From Mycoplasmataceae bacterium (GTDB lineage: Bacteria; Bacillota_I; Bacilli_A; Mycoplasmatales; Mycoplasmoidaceae): 49,097 nucleotides of DNA. The position numbers were made by a program, and so were the translations under genes. The DNA lies in contig JAISSF010000010.1 of NCBI GenBank assembly GCA_031273215.1, forward strand, positions 1-49,097, in the 5' to 3' direction. The notes under the pieces are model-generated. The model was not told the DNA's origin, ran no database searches, and worked only from the letters and a program-made list of their open reading frames with translations. Below, one piece after another: positions 22,319 through 33,619 of this stretch; within the stretch, counting starts at the first letter, position 1; every line of letters starts with the position of its first letter.

Positions 22319-23061
22319 AGTACTCTTCCCGTATCTTTAATATAACTAATACCATAAGCAAAGATTGCTCCAAAGTAAGTTAATCACATAGTGAATGCTA
22401 ATCCTGCATTTCAAGTAATGTGCATCGTAACTAAACCATCACTAACATAGAAACATAAAGCAGCAATGAATCAAATGAAGTAAGAACGATCTCTTGTAAA
22501 TAATACAATTGCTCTTCATAGTAATAAGTTTAATAAACCAATATAACAAGGATAAGCAATTTTCATTTTTAAATCATGATTGCTTCTATCATCATAAACT
22601 CAATAAGTAATATAGAAAGCACACATTGCTCCAATCACCAATCCAGTGTATAAATCTTTCTTTTTAAATGGGTGTTCAATTAATAAAGCAATAAAGATAC
22701 ATAATTGAGTTACAAAGAAGAAAGCGAAACCAAAACTTCTATCAATATGTAAAACAATACCAAAGAATGGTTTAGCAAATTCAGCTAACCCACAACATAC
22801 AATAGCAGTAAACATTAATCATTTAACATCTTTCTTTCCATTATGTTTTAAAGCAATCATACAAGCAACACTGAAAATTCATAAAGGGATGATAGTTAAT
22901 TCCATTCAATCGAAATAAGTTACACCACAAAGTTTATTGAGAGTAAGAATTTGATCTAAATAAGTAGCAATTCCAGCTAATACCAAAACTAATGCTAAGT
23001 TAACAAAAATATAAGTTTTTCCTTCTATACGTTTATCAAACTTATTATTACTAATGCTCAT
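22315..23061 (-). CDS. YhhN/TMEM86-like membrane protein
   Basis: A 248-residue protein with about seven or eight hydrophobic helices. Segments GLAEFAKPFFGIVLH and FCFYVSDGLVTMHITWN sit where the YhhN (TMEM86, lysoplasmalogenase) family has its conserved Asp-containing helices. Enzymatic activity in bacteria is not well established. Several TGA codons encode Trp. It lies 7 nt after the aldehyde dehydrogenase stop, so co-transcription is likely. Confidence 0.5.
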
Positions 23062-23068
23062 AAAAAAA

Positions 23069-24427
23069 TTATATTACTTTCTTCAATAATTTCATCTTCT
23101 TTTTAGTTCAAGGAGGGTAAAATAATTTACTATCTACTTTTGTGCTAGTTTTTAATACAGCTCGAGCATGAGTAAATGTGTGATAACTATATTTACCGTG
23201 GTAGTTTCCAACTCCAGATTCTTCAATACCTCCAAATGGTAAGTGATGGTTAGTAATATGCATAATGGTATCATTAATACATACTCCACCACTATTAATT
23301 GTATTTAAGCACTTATCCACAAATTTGTTATCATTACTAAATATATATAGGGCTAAGGGTTTAGGTCTATTAGCAATAATTGGTAAAATTTCATCAATCT
23401 TTTTATAAGTAATGATTGGCAATATTGGTCCAAAGATTTCTTCTTGCATAGATTTATCTTCAAATCCATTTGCTCTAATTAAAGTTGGGTGAATAGTGTT
23501 AGAAGCTGGTTCGTTTTGTCCACCATAAATCAAATTATTTTCATTAACATAACTCATCAATCTTTCAAAATGTACTTTAGTAATAATTTTAGGCATGTTG
23601 TCACCATACATATTTTTTATTTGTTTAATTAATTCAGCAATAAACTTATCATAAATCTTTTCATCTAATACTAAATAATCAGGTGCAATACATGTTTGTC
23701 CACTATTTAATCATTTACCACGGGCAATTTTTTTAGCAGCATTAATAATATTAACTTTAGCATCAACAATTGTCGGAGATTTACCACCAGTTTCTAAAAC
23801 AAAGGGAGTAGATGTTCTATTACATTGTTCACTTATGATTCTTCCTACTCTATTGCTTCCAGTAAAGAAAACAAAATCATATTTGTTATCTTGAGGAAAT
23901 AAGTCCTCATAAGCTAATTCTCACACTTCATAAGCTGCAACATATTTATTGTTAAATATTTGACTAACAATTTTTTTAATTATCTTATTTGTTTCAGCAA
24001 CAAAAGGAGATAAGTAAAGAATTGCTGTATTCCCGGTCATAATTGCACCAATTAAAGGTACAAAGCATAATTGGATGGGATAGTTTCAAGGAGAACAAAT
24101 TAAACATACTCCATAAGGTTCATGTCTTACATATCCTTGCGAGAAGATATTCATTAAAGTTTTAGGTACTTTTCTTTCTTTACTTCATTTAGAAATATGC
24201 TTAAGAGCACAATCTAATTCATTCATTACAATAGTGTATTCACTAATATAAGCTTCCTCTTCTGATTTATTAATATCAGCTTTTAAAGCACTAACAATCC
24301 CTTGGTAGTTCTTAACTAATGCTTGTTTAAGTAATTTTAATTGTTTTTTTCTAAAATCAACGCTACGCAAAATACCACTTTGAAAATATTTTCTTTGGTT
24401 ATTTATTACTAAACTTATTTCGGACAA
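23069..24427 (-). CDS. Aldehyde dehydrogenase family protein
   Basis: A 452-residue NAD(P)-dependent aldehyde dehydrogenase. Visible: the Asn-containing CSPWNYPIQL, cofactor-binding FFTGSNRVGRII, catalytic Glu in LETGGKSP, catalytic Cys in SGQTCIAPDY, and the C-terminal HLPFGGIEESGVGNYHG. The short form resembles class 3-type enzymes that act on fatty or aromatic aldehydes. Start is taken as TTG 24427, because no in-frame ATG lies between the tRNA gene and the first conserved residues. Confidence 0.92.
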
Positions 24428-24436
24428 AATGAATAT

Positions 24437-24512
24437 TGGTGGAGAATAGGGGACTCAAACCCCTGACCCCCTGAATGCAAATCAGGTGCTCTATCAACTG
24501 AGCTAATCCCCC
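24437..24512 (-). tRNA. tRNA-Ala (anticodon TGC)
   Basis: A 76-nt cloverleaf with encoded CCA. The acceptor stem GGGGGAT pairs with ATTCTCC, the anticodon loop is TTTGCAT, and the T arm has GTTTGAGTCC. It follows tRNA-Ile by 3 nt and is co-transcribed with it. Confidence 0.96.
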
Positions 24513-24515
24513 AAT

Positions 24516-24592
24516 TGGTAGGAGTAAATGGACTCGAACCATCGACCTCACCCTTATCAGGGGTGTGCTCTAACCAACTGAGCTATACTCCT
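24516..24592 (-). tRNA. tRNA-Ile (anticodon GAT)
   Basis: A 77-nt cloverleaf with encoded CCA. Acceptor stem AGGAGTA pairs with TACTCCT, anticodon loop CTGATAA. Ile-Ala pairs usually sit in the 16S-23S spacer; here the pair is a separate unit with its own promoter. Confidence 0.96.
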
Positions 24593-24600
24593 ATGCTAAT

Positions 24601-24606
24601 ATTATA
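24601..24606 (-). promoter_or_regulatory. -10 box for the tRNA-Ile/tRNA-Ala unit
   Basis: TATAAT on the minus strand, 8-9 nt from the tRNA-Ile 5' end, with TTACTT 16 nt upstream as a weak -35. Confidence 0.55.
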
Positions 24607-24644
24607 AGCATCAAAGGTATAAAAGTAAGGAAACATATAGTGGA

Positions 24645-24878
24645 TTACTCTTTTAGCTTATTTTTAGTAACTAAATTATCGAATCTATCTTCTAAATTCA
24701 CTATTCTATCTTCTAATTTATCTATTCTCTTATTCACACCATCAAAACCTTTTATAACTATTTTGGATAATTTATCTAATGTCATTTTACCAAGTCCACT
24801 AGTTTTAATTCTATCCGCCTCAACAACTAATTTATTTTTACCTTCACGTTTTAGTATTTCTACACCGTATTTACTCAT
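24645..24878 (-). CDS. Small coiled-coil protein, relative of a repeated family
   Basis: A 77-residue protein starting MSKYGVEILKREGKNK. The C-terminal half (MTLDKLSKIVIKGFDGVN, then IDKLEDRIVNLEDRFDN) has clear heptads. It resembles the MTVEKLANILMEF and MTLRELNKKVDKIE segments of the small proteins at 32621, 46128 and 48751, so it is probably a divergent member. TATAAT at 24889-24894 is 10 nt before the ATG. Function unknown. Confidence 0.6.
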   Translation of the reverse strand: MSKYGVEILKREGKNKLVVEADRIKTSGLGKMTLDKLSKIVIKGFDGVNKRIDKLEDRIVNLEDRFDNLVTKNKLKE

Positions 24879-24910
24879 TACATTAATTATTATAGTAAGG
24901 AGTGAGGTTG

Positions 24911-24916
24911 TATAAT
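24911..24916 (+). promoter_or_regulatory. -10 box for the YhgE/Pip gene
   Basis: TATAAT 8 nt before the ATG at 24925; divergent from the small coiled-coil gene. Confidence 0.55.
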
Positions 24917-24924
24917 ATAACATT

Positions 24925-26415
24925 ATGAGCAGCAAAATTGGTGAATCATATAAAAACGAATTTGTTGAACTTTCTTGTTCTTCTAGAAAGAAAATAGTTA
25001 AATTTATTGGTTTATTATTAATGCCTCTTATTTACGGTTTTATTTGTATTGCTGCCTTTTGAAATCCATTTGCAAAGATAGGAAATACACCTATTGCTAT
25101 AGTGAATTTGGATACACCAACTAGTGATGTTCAAAATAGTTTAGTTGATGATTTTATGGGTCAATGAAAAGATAATGATTTTGTAGATTTAGGTTTATCA
25201 TATGATGAGTTTACTCAAAAGTATGTTGCAGTTATTGATGAGAAAACAAAATTAGAAAATATAGAGTACTATGGTCCTAGTCAATCACAAAACTTTACAT
25301 CATATGATGTGGATACTAATAAATGAAATGTTAAAGAATCACCATACTATATGATTATTGGTTTCCCAACTAATTTTACGGATAACTTTCTTGCTGGTGG
25401 ATTAGGCGATATTACTGATCACTCTGTCAATAAATATGTATCTTTCCAAAAGAACTTTGTTACTAGTGAAATCTTAAGTATGGCTAGTAACTTTATTGTA
25501 TCTGCTGCTTTAGCAAAGATTTGTGCAGTTGCTATTCCTGATGTGGATGCTGGTAGAATTGTTAATGACGATATTCCTAATGAGAAGTTTGCAATATATG
25601 GTGTTGGAATTGGTGAAATGTTTTTAGCTCTTGGAACATGAGTTGGTGCGTTTAGTATGCTTTCTACTTTCGATAGAAAGAAAAGAGTTAAGAAATTGAA
25701 CTCTTACCAATGATATATGTCTAAATCATTAGTAGCATGAACATTCTCTTTATTACAAACATTAATTATTATGTTGGCCGTAGGAGCGCTTGGCTTCTTT
25801 GGATTGGGTATGGGTTTCTTCTATGAGTGTATGCTCATTGCCTTTGCCGGGATTGTGTTCTCGACCATGGTACAAGGTATCTGGTACTCGTTTAGGGACA
25901 AAACGATATCCACGTTTGTTTTAATTATTTTCCTTGTATTAAATATATCATGTGGATTTGGTACATTCCCTTCATTTATGCAATTCCCGATTTTCCAATA
26001 CATTTCACACATTGTTCCCTTCAATTATTTAATCCATGCTGAAGGTGCAATTATTTTCAATATTGCTTCAGGTACAAATGTTTATGAAAATAGTATGATT
26101 GTACTTAAAAACGTTGGGATATTATCTATCTATTTAGTTGGTTTCTTTGTATTGGGTATGTTTATGTCTAAGAGAAGAAATCGTGAAATCAACTATGGTA
26201 CAGCTAAATCTAAAGATTTGAGTTTGATTTTAATGCAAATGAAATTATTTGATAAATATTCAACTAACCACAAACTTGACTGAAAAAAATTACCTAATGA
26301 ACCTATGGAAAAAGTTATTGAGAAAGTTTTAGAGAAATATCCATATGAAGTTAAGTTTAATTGATTTAAGAAGAAACAAATCCCAATTATAGAAGATCCG
26401 CTAGTATTAGAATAA
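24925..26415 (+). CDS. YhgE/Pip domain membrane protein
   Basis: A 496-residue membrane protein of the YhgE/Pip (ABC-2-like) group. One N-terminal membrane helix (about 25-45) ends in the conserved FWNPFAKIGNTPIAIVNLD segment; an extracytoplasmic domain of about 150 residues follows, then about five C-terminal helices. Relatives serve as phage receptors in lactococci (Pip) or as type VII secretion-linked proteins; its role in a mollicute is unknown. Many Trp codons are TGA. It ends 2 nt before the convergent folA stop. Confidence 0.8.
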
Positions 26416-26417
26416 GC

Positions 26418-26882
26418 TTAAGCTTTACGGGAATATCATTTAATACTAAACTCTTCATGTGAGTCATCTTCTTTTATTAATTCAAAATCTTCTAAATGCA
26501 TATCTGCTACATATGTGTCTACTGCATATGGTTTTTTAATAAATGAAATAATATATTGATCTGCATATGGTTGAAATAGTGCATAGATCGAACTACCACC
26601 ACAGATATATAGATCTTTATCTTTATAGTCTTCCATTAGTTTCTTATAGTCTGTATATACTTTAACCCCAGGAATAACTAGGTTTTCATTTCTAGTTAAA
26701 ACAATATTTTCTCTATTAGGTAAAGGTCTACCGATTCCCATATATGTTCTTTCTCCAAAGACAATTGTTTTATTTAGGGTAGTAGAACGAAAATGTTGCA
26801 TTTCTTCTTTAATATTTCAAGGTAGGGTGTTATTAATCCCAATACCACCATTTATGTCTTGCGCTCAAACTAAGATAATCAT
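26418..26882 (-). CDS. folA: Dihydrofolate reductase
   Basis: A 154-residue DHFR that reduces dihydrofolate with NADPH. It has IILVWAQDINGGIGINNTLPW (partly substituted first strand), NKTIVFGERTYMGIGRPLPNR and ICGGSSIYALF, in the normal order. The ATG at 26882 is 7 nt after a TATAAT (26890-26895). Length is typical. Confidence 0.93.
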
Positions 26883-26918
26883 TATATAGATTATATCATA
26901 CACATTTTTACTTCTTTC

Positions 26919-26924
26919 TATAAT
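26919..26924 (+). promoter_or_regulatory. -10 box that may set the helicase start at GTG 26932
   Basis: TATAAT overlaps the annotated ATG at 26923. With the 6-10 nt spacing seen elsewhere, the real start would be the in-frame GTG at 26932, 7 nt downstream. Confidence 0.45.
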
Positions 26925-28194
26925 GTATATAGTGGTTGATACTAAAAAAATTATTAAAGATTGTTTAAAAGGGAAGAGCTTTCTTATAACTGGAGCAGCA
27001 GGGGTAGGAAAGACTTATTTAGTTAAGAAAATATATGAGGAACTTAAAGAAATGGGTAAGAATGTTGCTTTAACCTCTACAACAGGTATAAACGCATTAA
27101 ACTTAGGTGGTATTACCGTTCACAAACTATTTGGATTACAAAATCGAAGTGATATGGGTTATTTAGGATATATGAAATCTTCTTTCTTATTCTATGGTAT
27201 CTCTATTAGACTAAGTCAAGTAGATGTAATTATTATTGATGAAGTATCAATGTTAAGAGCTGATACATTTGAATTAATTGATGAAATCTTAAAACAAGCA
27301 TTAAAGAATGATAAACCATTGGGTGGTAAATCAATTATCTTTACAGGTGATTTCTACCAAATTGCTCCTGTAGTTAAATCATACGAGAAAAAGAAAACCC
27401 AATGATTATTTGAATCTCCTAGATGAATTGATGCTAATATTGATGTAATTATTTTAGATGAAGTATTTAGACAAAAGGACAAGAAGTTTATTGATTTCTT
27501 ACAAAACATTAGGGTTGGTAATTGAAACAAATCAATGGAAGAAACAATTGAGAAGTGCAAGAATAATAAATTACCTGAAGATACTACTATCTTTTTCTCT
27601 ACTAATGATGAATGTGATAACTGAAACAATAAGAAGTTAAGCGAATTAAAGGGTGAAGCTACTAAATTTGAAGCAGAGATTCATGGAAAACGAAATAAAA
27701 AGTTTGCCCATGATAAAGAAAGTATTGGTAAAGATTGTATTGCTAAAGTAGAATTAGTACTTAAACCAGAAACAAGAGTCATTGCAATTGTTAATGATAA
27801 GAATGGTGAATATGTAAATGGTAGTGTTGGAGTAGTTAAATCTTGTGTTAATAAAAAAGGTGAGAAATCAGTTACAGTTTTATTTGAAAACAAAACTAAA
27901 CCAATTAAGCTTAAACCATATACATGAATTAAATACAGTTTTAAAGGTAAAAAAGTAGCCTCTATGAAGCAAATCCCCTTAATCCCCGCTTATGCTCTAA
28001 CTATCCATAAATCGCAAGGGATGACCCTAGATAGAGCAATTGTAGATTGTAAGAATATATTTGTGAGTGGACAATTATATGTAGCTTTATCAAGGGTTAA
28101 AACAATTGAATGGTTAAAAATTAAGAACTTCAAGAAATCACAAATTCTTGTTAGTCCAGAAGTTAAAAAGTTTTATAAGCAACATAGCAAATAG
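26923..28194 (+). CDS. Pif1/RecD2-like DNA helicase
   Basis: A 423-residue superfamily 1B 5'-3' helicase. Walker A TGAAGVGKT (23-31), motif STTGINALNLGG, Walker B IIIDEVSMLRAD, FTGDFYQIAPV (motif III) and the C-terminal ALTIHKSQGMTLDRA with YVALSRVK. This matches Pif1-type helicases, which act on structured DNA. The start could be GTG 26932 instead of ATG 26923, because a -10 box overlaps the ATG. Several TGA codons encode Trp. Confidence 0.88.
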
Positions 28195-28196
28195 TT

Positions 28197-29423
28197 CTAT
28201 ACAATACTTTTAAGTCATTCTAATAAATTGATTACTTGAATTCCGTCATTTTCTGTATAAGTTTTATTTTTATAACTAATAACAATTTTTTTATTAGAAT
28301 TCTTCAGTTCTCTTAAATTACCAATCTCTCTATGGTAATTTCCTGTTAGCACTTTACCATTTTTGTCATACTCATTAGGAACCACTTCGTATGCAACTTG
28401 AATAAATATTGTTTCTTTATTTTTTTTGGCAACAAAATCAATTTCTTTATCTTCATTATTTCCGTAAGAAAAAACTTCATATCCGTTAATTTTAAGATGA
28501 GATAAAACTATATTCTCCAATGCATATGCAAATGGCACATCAGCACGAGAATTAGCTAATCCTATATCCTGTGAATAATATTTAGAATAATTCTTTAACA
28601 TATTTTTAGTTCTTTCACTTCATATTTCAATTTTATTTAACAACAATACTGCGCTAAGTCAATCAGCATACTTTATAACAGTTTCATTTTTAATACTAGT
28701 ATTATTGTGATTTTTAAGAGTTAGAGAGATATTGTTAGTAGAAATTACTCTTCCAATATTAGATAATATAAAATTATAAATTTTTATTAATTCATCAACG
28801 TTATTGATAATTTTTTTAGACAGTATATCTACTTCTAAAATTTCGCTATAAACCATCTTTAAATAATCTAATGTTTGCTCTGTTCCAAAACTCAATCTTC
28901 CCGGCATTCCTCCATAGCGAACATATTCTTCTAAAATAAATTCATCGGTTTTGCCTTTATATGAACTATGGTCTTTAATTTCATTAAATGATAAGGGGAA
29001 AACATAAATAGGGACAGTTACTCCTTTTAAAATAGTTGGCAAATTAGAAGAAAGTACTTTTGAGTTACTACCAGTAATATATAGATCAATATTTTTATTT
29101 CTCACTAAGCTATTAACAACTTCATCCCATCTTTCTACTTCTTGAACCTCATCAATGAAAATATATGTTTTGTTTGTTTGTTTAAGATTTTTTTTGATTT
29201 CATTATATAAAACTCCTTCTTTGATATATTTAGTTCTAATATCATAATCATTAAGATCATAAAATAAAACTGTATCTCCTTGAGTTTTTACAATATTAAT
29301 GAATTGCTTTAATATTTCAGTTTTACCACATTTTCTAATACCGATTAATACTTTAGCAACATTTGTATTCTTAAAGTTTAATAGTTTTTCTATATAATAG
29401 TCTCTTTTAATAATCTCCATCAT
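28197..29423 (-). CDS. AAA ATPase with DUF4143 domain
   Basis: A 408-residue ATPase of the archaeal/bacterial group with an N-terminal AAA domain and a C-terminal DUF4143 domain. Walker A is GIRKCGKT (28-35), Walker B YIFIDEVQEVERW, sensor ITGSNSKVLSS, then EEYVRYGGMPG. The C-terminal domain has the nuclease-like EIDFVAK and IQVAYE segments. Such genes are often mobile and occur in many copies; their function is unsettled. Two ATG codons stand in tandem at the start. Twin 22-bp repeats lie just upstream. Confidence 0.88.
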
Positions 29424-29429
29424 AATATA

Positions 29430-29435
29430 ATTATA
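29430..29435 (-). promoter_or_regulatory. -10 box for the DUF4143 ATPase
   Basis: TATAAT on the minus strand, 6 nt before the first ATG and directly adjacent to one of two identical 22-bp repeats. Confidence 0.55.
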
Positions 29436-29498
29436 TACATAATTTCACCCTTAGGGGTAATAATTGTAAAAAATCTTACATAATTTCACCCTTAGGGG
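29436..29498 (-). repeat. Two identical 22-bp direct repeats at the DUF4143 promoter
   Basis: The unit TACATAATTTCACCCTTAGG plus GG occurs at 29436-29457 and 29477-29498, 41 bp apart (about four helical turns). The inner core CCCTTAGGG is itself an inverted repeat. The proximal copy abuts the -10 box, which suggests an operator. Confidence 0.7.
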
Positions 29499-29510
29499 AA
29501 AAAAGTGTAA

Positions 29511-30779
29511 TTAAGATAGATACTGTTTTTCTCACGCTTCACATTTCTTAATATCACCTAAAACTACTTTTCTGTTTTTATTCTTAAGTTGAACTTCTCC
29601 AATTAATTCAAATAACGTGGTCGTTTTAGGCACCAAATCACCAATTTTATAGTTAAATTCAGATTCATAATAAGATTTAAGTTTTTTGAAGAAGGGTAAG
29701 GGATTTAAGTTATATTTAAAAGATTTTTCTGCTGTCAAACAATAGGCGACTCTAGTTTCTTTATTAGAGTACTTTAACGGTTCTTTTAAATATTTATTAA
29801 GTATTTTCGCATCATCAATATAGCTAAGGAGAGCTAATTCATAAGTAGAATACTTATCAATTACTGGATTATTTAAAAAATTATGTCCGCCAAACATTCT
29901 TAAATTCAATTCAATAAGCACAGGTCCTTTTTTATCATACATCACTTCGAAGTGTGTAGGTCCGTATTTATGATTAGTAGCATCAAGTATTTTCTTACAA
30001 TATTCAATACATTTTAAAACTTCGGGATTAAAATTAGTAACATATTCATCCATTTTATAAATAGAATTTCCTAGATTATTAATATATTTATGGTATTTTC
30101 AACAATCGGTAAAAACATGCTTACCATTAGACGAAACAAAATTAACTACATATTCAGTTCCTTTAATACATTCTTGATAAATCATTTCTTTATCTACTCG
30201 GAATTTACTTCCTAATGTATTATTTAATCTCAAAGCATCTTCTACTTCTTTCTTGTTGTTGCAACAAACTACTCCAATGCTTCCTGTTCCCTCTACTGGT
30301 TTAATAATAATAGGAAATTTATTTTTGAAAAATTTATCTATTTGAGTCAATGAAATATTTTTAGAAGTACTGCGCAATGTTTTAGGAACTCTAATATGTT
30401 TTTTTTCTAAATATTCATTGAGCATTCCTTTATCTTTTTTAATTAATGTCATTTTAGGATCATTCCCTTTGATTTTGAGTAAACTCGCTAATTCATCTGC
30501 ATAAACAACGGATTCTTCATAAGGCATTAATGCGATAATGTTATATTTTTTTAATTTAGGTAATATATCTTTAGGATTTAAGCTAGGAGCTCTAATAACA
30601 ACAAGTCCTGGTATCTTCTTCTTAAACTCTTTATAAACAGCTATGTAATCAACAAATGGTTTTTTATTTTCTAAATAAATATATATTGGTGTAAAATTAT
30701 ATTTTTTATAAAGAGTAAGTGGCATACTTGAACGTAAAGTTGTATTAATACAAACTACTGCGTCATTTTTTTTAATCAT
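29511..30779 (-). CDS. ATP-grasp ligase, carbamoyl-phosphate synthase-like
   Basis: A 422-residue ATP-grasp protein. The N-terminal pre-ATP-grasp region (1-120) is followed by FPIIIKPVEGTGSIGVV (phosphate-binding loop and Lys), EYVVNFVSSNG, and the metal-binding VLIELNLRMFGGHNF. This layout fits peptide- or amino-acid ligases of the carbamoyl-phosphate synthase-like group. No biosynthetic cluster surrounds it. TATAAT at 30786-30791 is 6 nt before the ATG, just beyond the 16S terminator. Confidence 0.78.
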
Positions 30780-30793
30780 ATTAAAATTATATT

Positions 30794-30820
30794 AAAAAAA
30801 GATGCCACTCGGACATCTTT
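30794..30820 (-). terminator. Rho-independent terminator of the 16S transcript
   Basis: On the minus strand AAAGATGTC pairs with GGCATCTTT around a short loop and is followed by a run of T. It lies 130 nt past the 16S 3' end and before the ATP-grasp promoter. Confidence 0.8.
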
Positions 30821-30838
30821 GGTTGATACAGAAAGTAT

Positions 30839-30861
30839 CTCTCAAAACTAAATAGAACCCG
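30839..30861 (-). other. 3' arm of the 16S processing stalk
   Basis: The trailer sequence around TTCTATTTAGTTTT is complementary to the leader at 32469-32491 (14 contiguous pairs plus more beside a mismatch). This is the typical RNase III cutting stem around 16S rRNA. Confidence 0.75.
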
Positions 30862-30952
30862 ACCATAATCATGTTTGTAAAATAAATTTTTGGTTAACAT
30901 TCATATGGATTTAATGTGTACACGATAAATCGTGTTAAAAAATAACTCCGAA

Positions 30953-32463
<1,511 letters not shown>

Positions 32464-32468
32464 ATTGA

Positions 32469-32491
32469 CGGATTCTATTTAGTTTTCAAAG
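32469..32491 (-). other. 5' arm of the 16S processing stalk
   Basis: The leader contains AAAACTAAATAGAA, the exact complement of the trailer element at 30839-30861. Confidence 0.75.
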
Positions 32492-32527
32492 AACTTTCTT
32501 AGTTGGGTTTAAAACCAACATATCTTA

Positions 32528-32533
32528 ATTATA
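32528..32533 (-). promoter_or_regulatory. -10 box for 16S rRNA
   Basis: TATAAT on the minus strand, about 65 nt before the 16S 5' end. A near-perfect inverted repeat (TTGGTTTT/AAACCCAA) follows in the leader. No clear -35. Confidence 0.55.
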
Positions 32534-32620
32534 TTAAAAAAATAATGGTATGTGGGGAGAATTAGAGGGTGGTTTTGGTGGGGTTAGCTGTGTGGAGGGA
32601 GATTAGAAGGATAAAATAGA

Positions 32621-32875
32621 TTATTCTGTTTTCAAGTTGTTTAGTTTGACTATGTTACGGTTGAACTGTTCCTGTCTAGCAATAAATTCCATTAGAATAT
32701 TAGCTAATTTCTCAACAGTCATTTTTGGTTTCTTAGTTTTATTCTTATTTTGTTTCACTTGGTTTTTAGGTTTTACATTTCCTATTATATTAGAACTGAT
32801 CTCAAGTTTATCTCCAATTCTGCTCGGATCGTTATCATACTTTGTAATTTTGATTATTATGGGTTTTCTGCTCAT
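32621..32875 (-). CDS. Small repeated-family protein (copy 1)
   Basis: An 84-residue protein. N-terminal IIIKITKYDNDPSRIGDKLE, a Lys/Asn-rich linker (KQNKNKTKKPK), then a coiled-coil-like MTVEKLANILMEFIARQEQF. It is homologous over its full length to 46128-46418 and, in its C-terminal part, to 48751-48918 and 48938-49084. No known domain. A dispersed element identical in type to the one before recA lies directly upstream. Confidence 0.8.
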   Translation of the reverse strand: MSRKPIIIKITKYDNDPSRIGDKLEISSNIIGNVKPKNQVKQNKNKTKKPKMTVEKLANILMEFIARQEQFNRNIVKLNNLKTE

Positions 32876-32878
32876 ACA

Positions 32879-33020
32879 TTAATAAGTTACCACAAAAGTG
32901 CCAAAAAGGGTCAAAAAATTTTTTCTTATTATATAATTATATAATAAAATTTTGCAAATCGATATGCTTAAAATAGGCAAAAAGTGCCATTTAACTCCAA
33001 TGAAAAGTCCAGTTTTTAAA
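32879..33020 (-). repeat. Dispersed element R, copy 1
   Basis: About 140 bp strongly similar to 48520-48665 upstream of recA, in the same orientation. It includes AATAAGTTACCACAAAAGT, a run AAAAAATTTTTT, a 22-bp perfect palindrome of A and T, and an AAATCGAT box. It likely carries the promoter and leader of the small gene. Confidence 0.8.
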
Positions 33021-33046
33021 GAATTTTAGAATAAAAGTGGACACAC

Positions 33047-33052
33047 TATAAT
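33047..33052 (+). promoter_or_regulatory. -10 box before the GmrSD remnant
   Basis: TATAAT followed by an ATG at 33060 that opens only an 7-codon frame (MTKNKYT). The promoter may be a relic. Confidence 0.4.
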
Positions 33053-33540
33053 ATGTAGTATGACTAAAAATAAATATACGTAGACTTGTTTGTTCACAAT
33101 CTCAAGACGCATCTTGAGCATATACCCCTGCCGCTAATTTTATAGATATGCAAAATGCAATCAGAAACGTTTCTATAGATGAAATAAGACCTAATAATGA
33201 ATTTATGCACGCTTGCTTTGATAATATTGAAGAAAAAATTACAAAAATTATTTTAACAATTATTAATAGGGATTTTGATACTGATTTCCAACTTGAACAT
33301 ATTTTCCCGCAAAATCCTCGTCACGGTGAAACATTAAGAGATTCCAAACTTATTAATAATATCGGAAATTTAACATTATTAAACTCTACTGATAATTTAG
33401 AAGCAAGCAATTTAACATTTGATCAAAAGAGAGTTATCTATGCAAACTCTAGGCTTCCAATTAATATGTATTTTAATTGAGACGATACAAGTATTACCGA
33501 GTGTAAGCTTGCACTTCTTAATTCTGTTGAGGAACTATAG
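33052..33540 (+). pseudogene. C-terminal remnant of a GmrSD-type (DUF262/DUF1524) restriction protein
   Basis: The open frame reads about 160 codons, including LEHIFPQNP (HNH-like DUF1524 motif) and NIGNLTLLNSTDN, then SNLTFDQKR. These are hallmarks of the C-terminal nuclease domain of GmrSD-like enzymes that cut modified DNA. The N-terminal DUF262 domain is missing, and the homologous frame extends upstream of ATG 33148 (VCSQSQDASW) without a start, so it is a 5'-truncated gene. Intact enzymes are several hundred residues long. Confidence 0.75.
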
Positions 33541-33607
33541 ATAAACTTGATCTGCAATTTAAAACAAGTCCTTACTAATTATTTATTTTATTTTCATTTT
33601 AAAACAA

Positions 33608-33613
33608 TATAAT
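33608..33613 (+). promoter_or_regulatory. -10 box for the HEPN-like gene
   Basis: TATAAT 6 nt before the ATG at 33620. Confidence 0.55.
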
Positions 33614-33619
33614 AGCCAT

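Noticed and set aside
29436-29498. CRISPR array
   Set aside because: Only two repeats, a single 19-bp gap, at a promoter, and no cas gene in the window.
32879-33020. Insertion sequence end
   Set aside because: No transposase, terminal inverted repeats or target duplication seen around either R copy.
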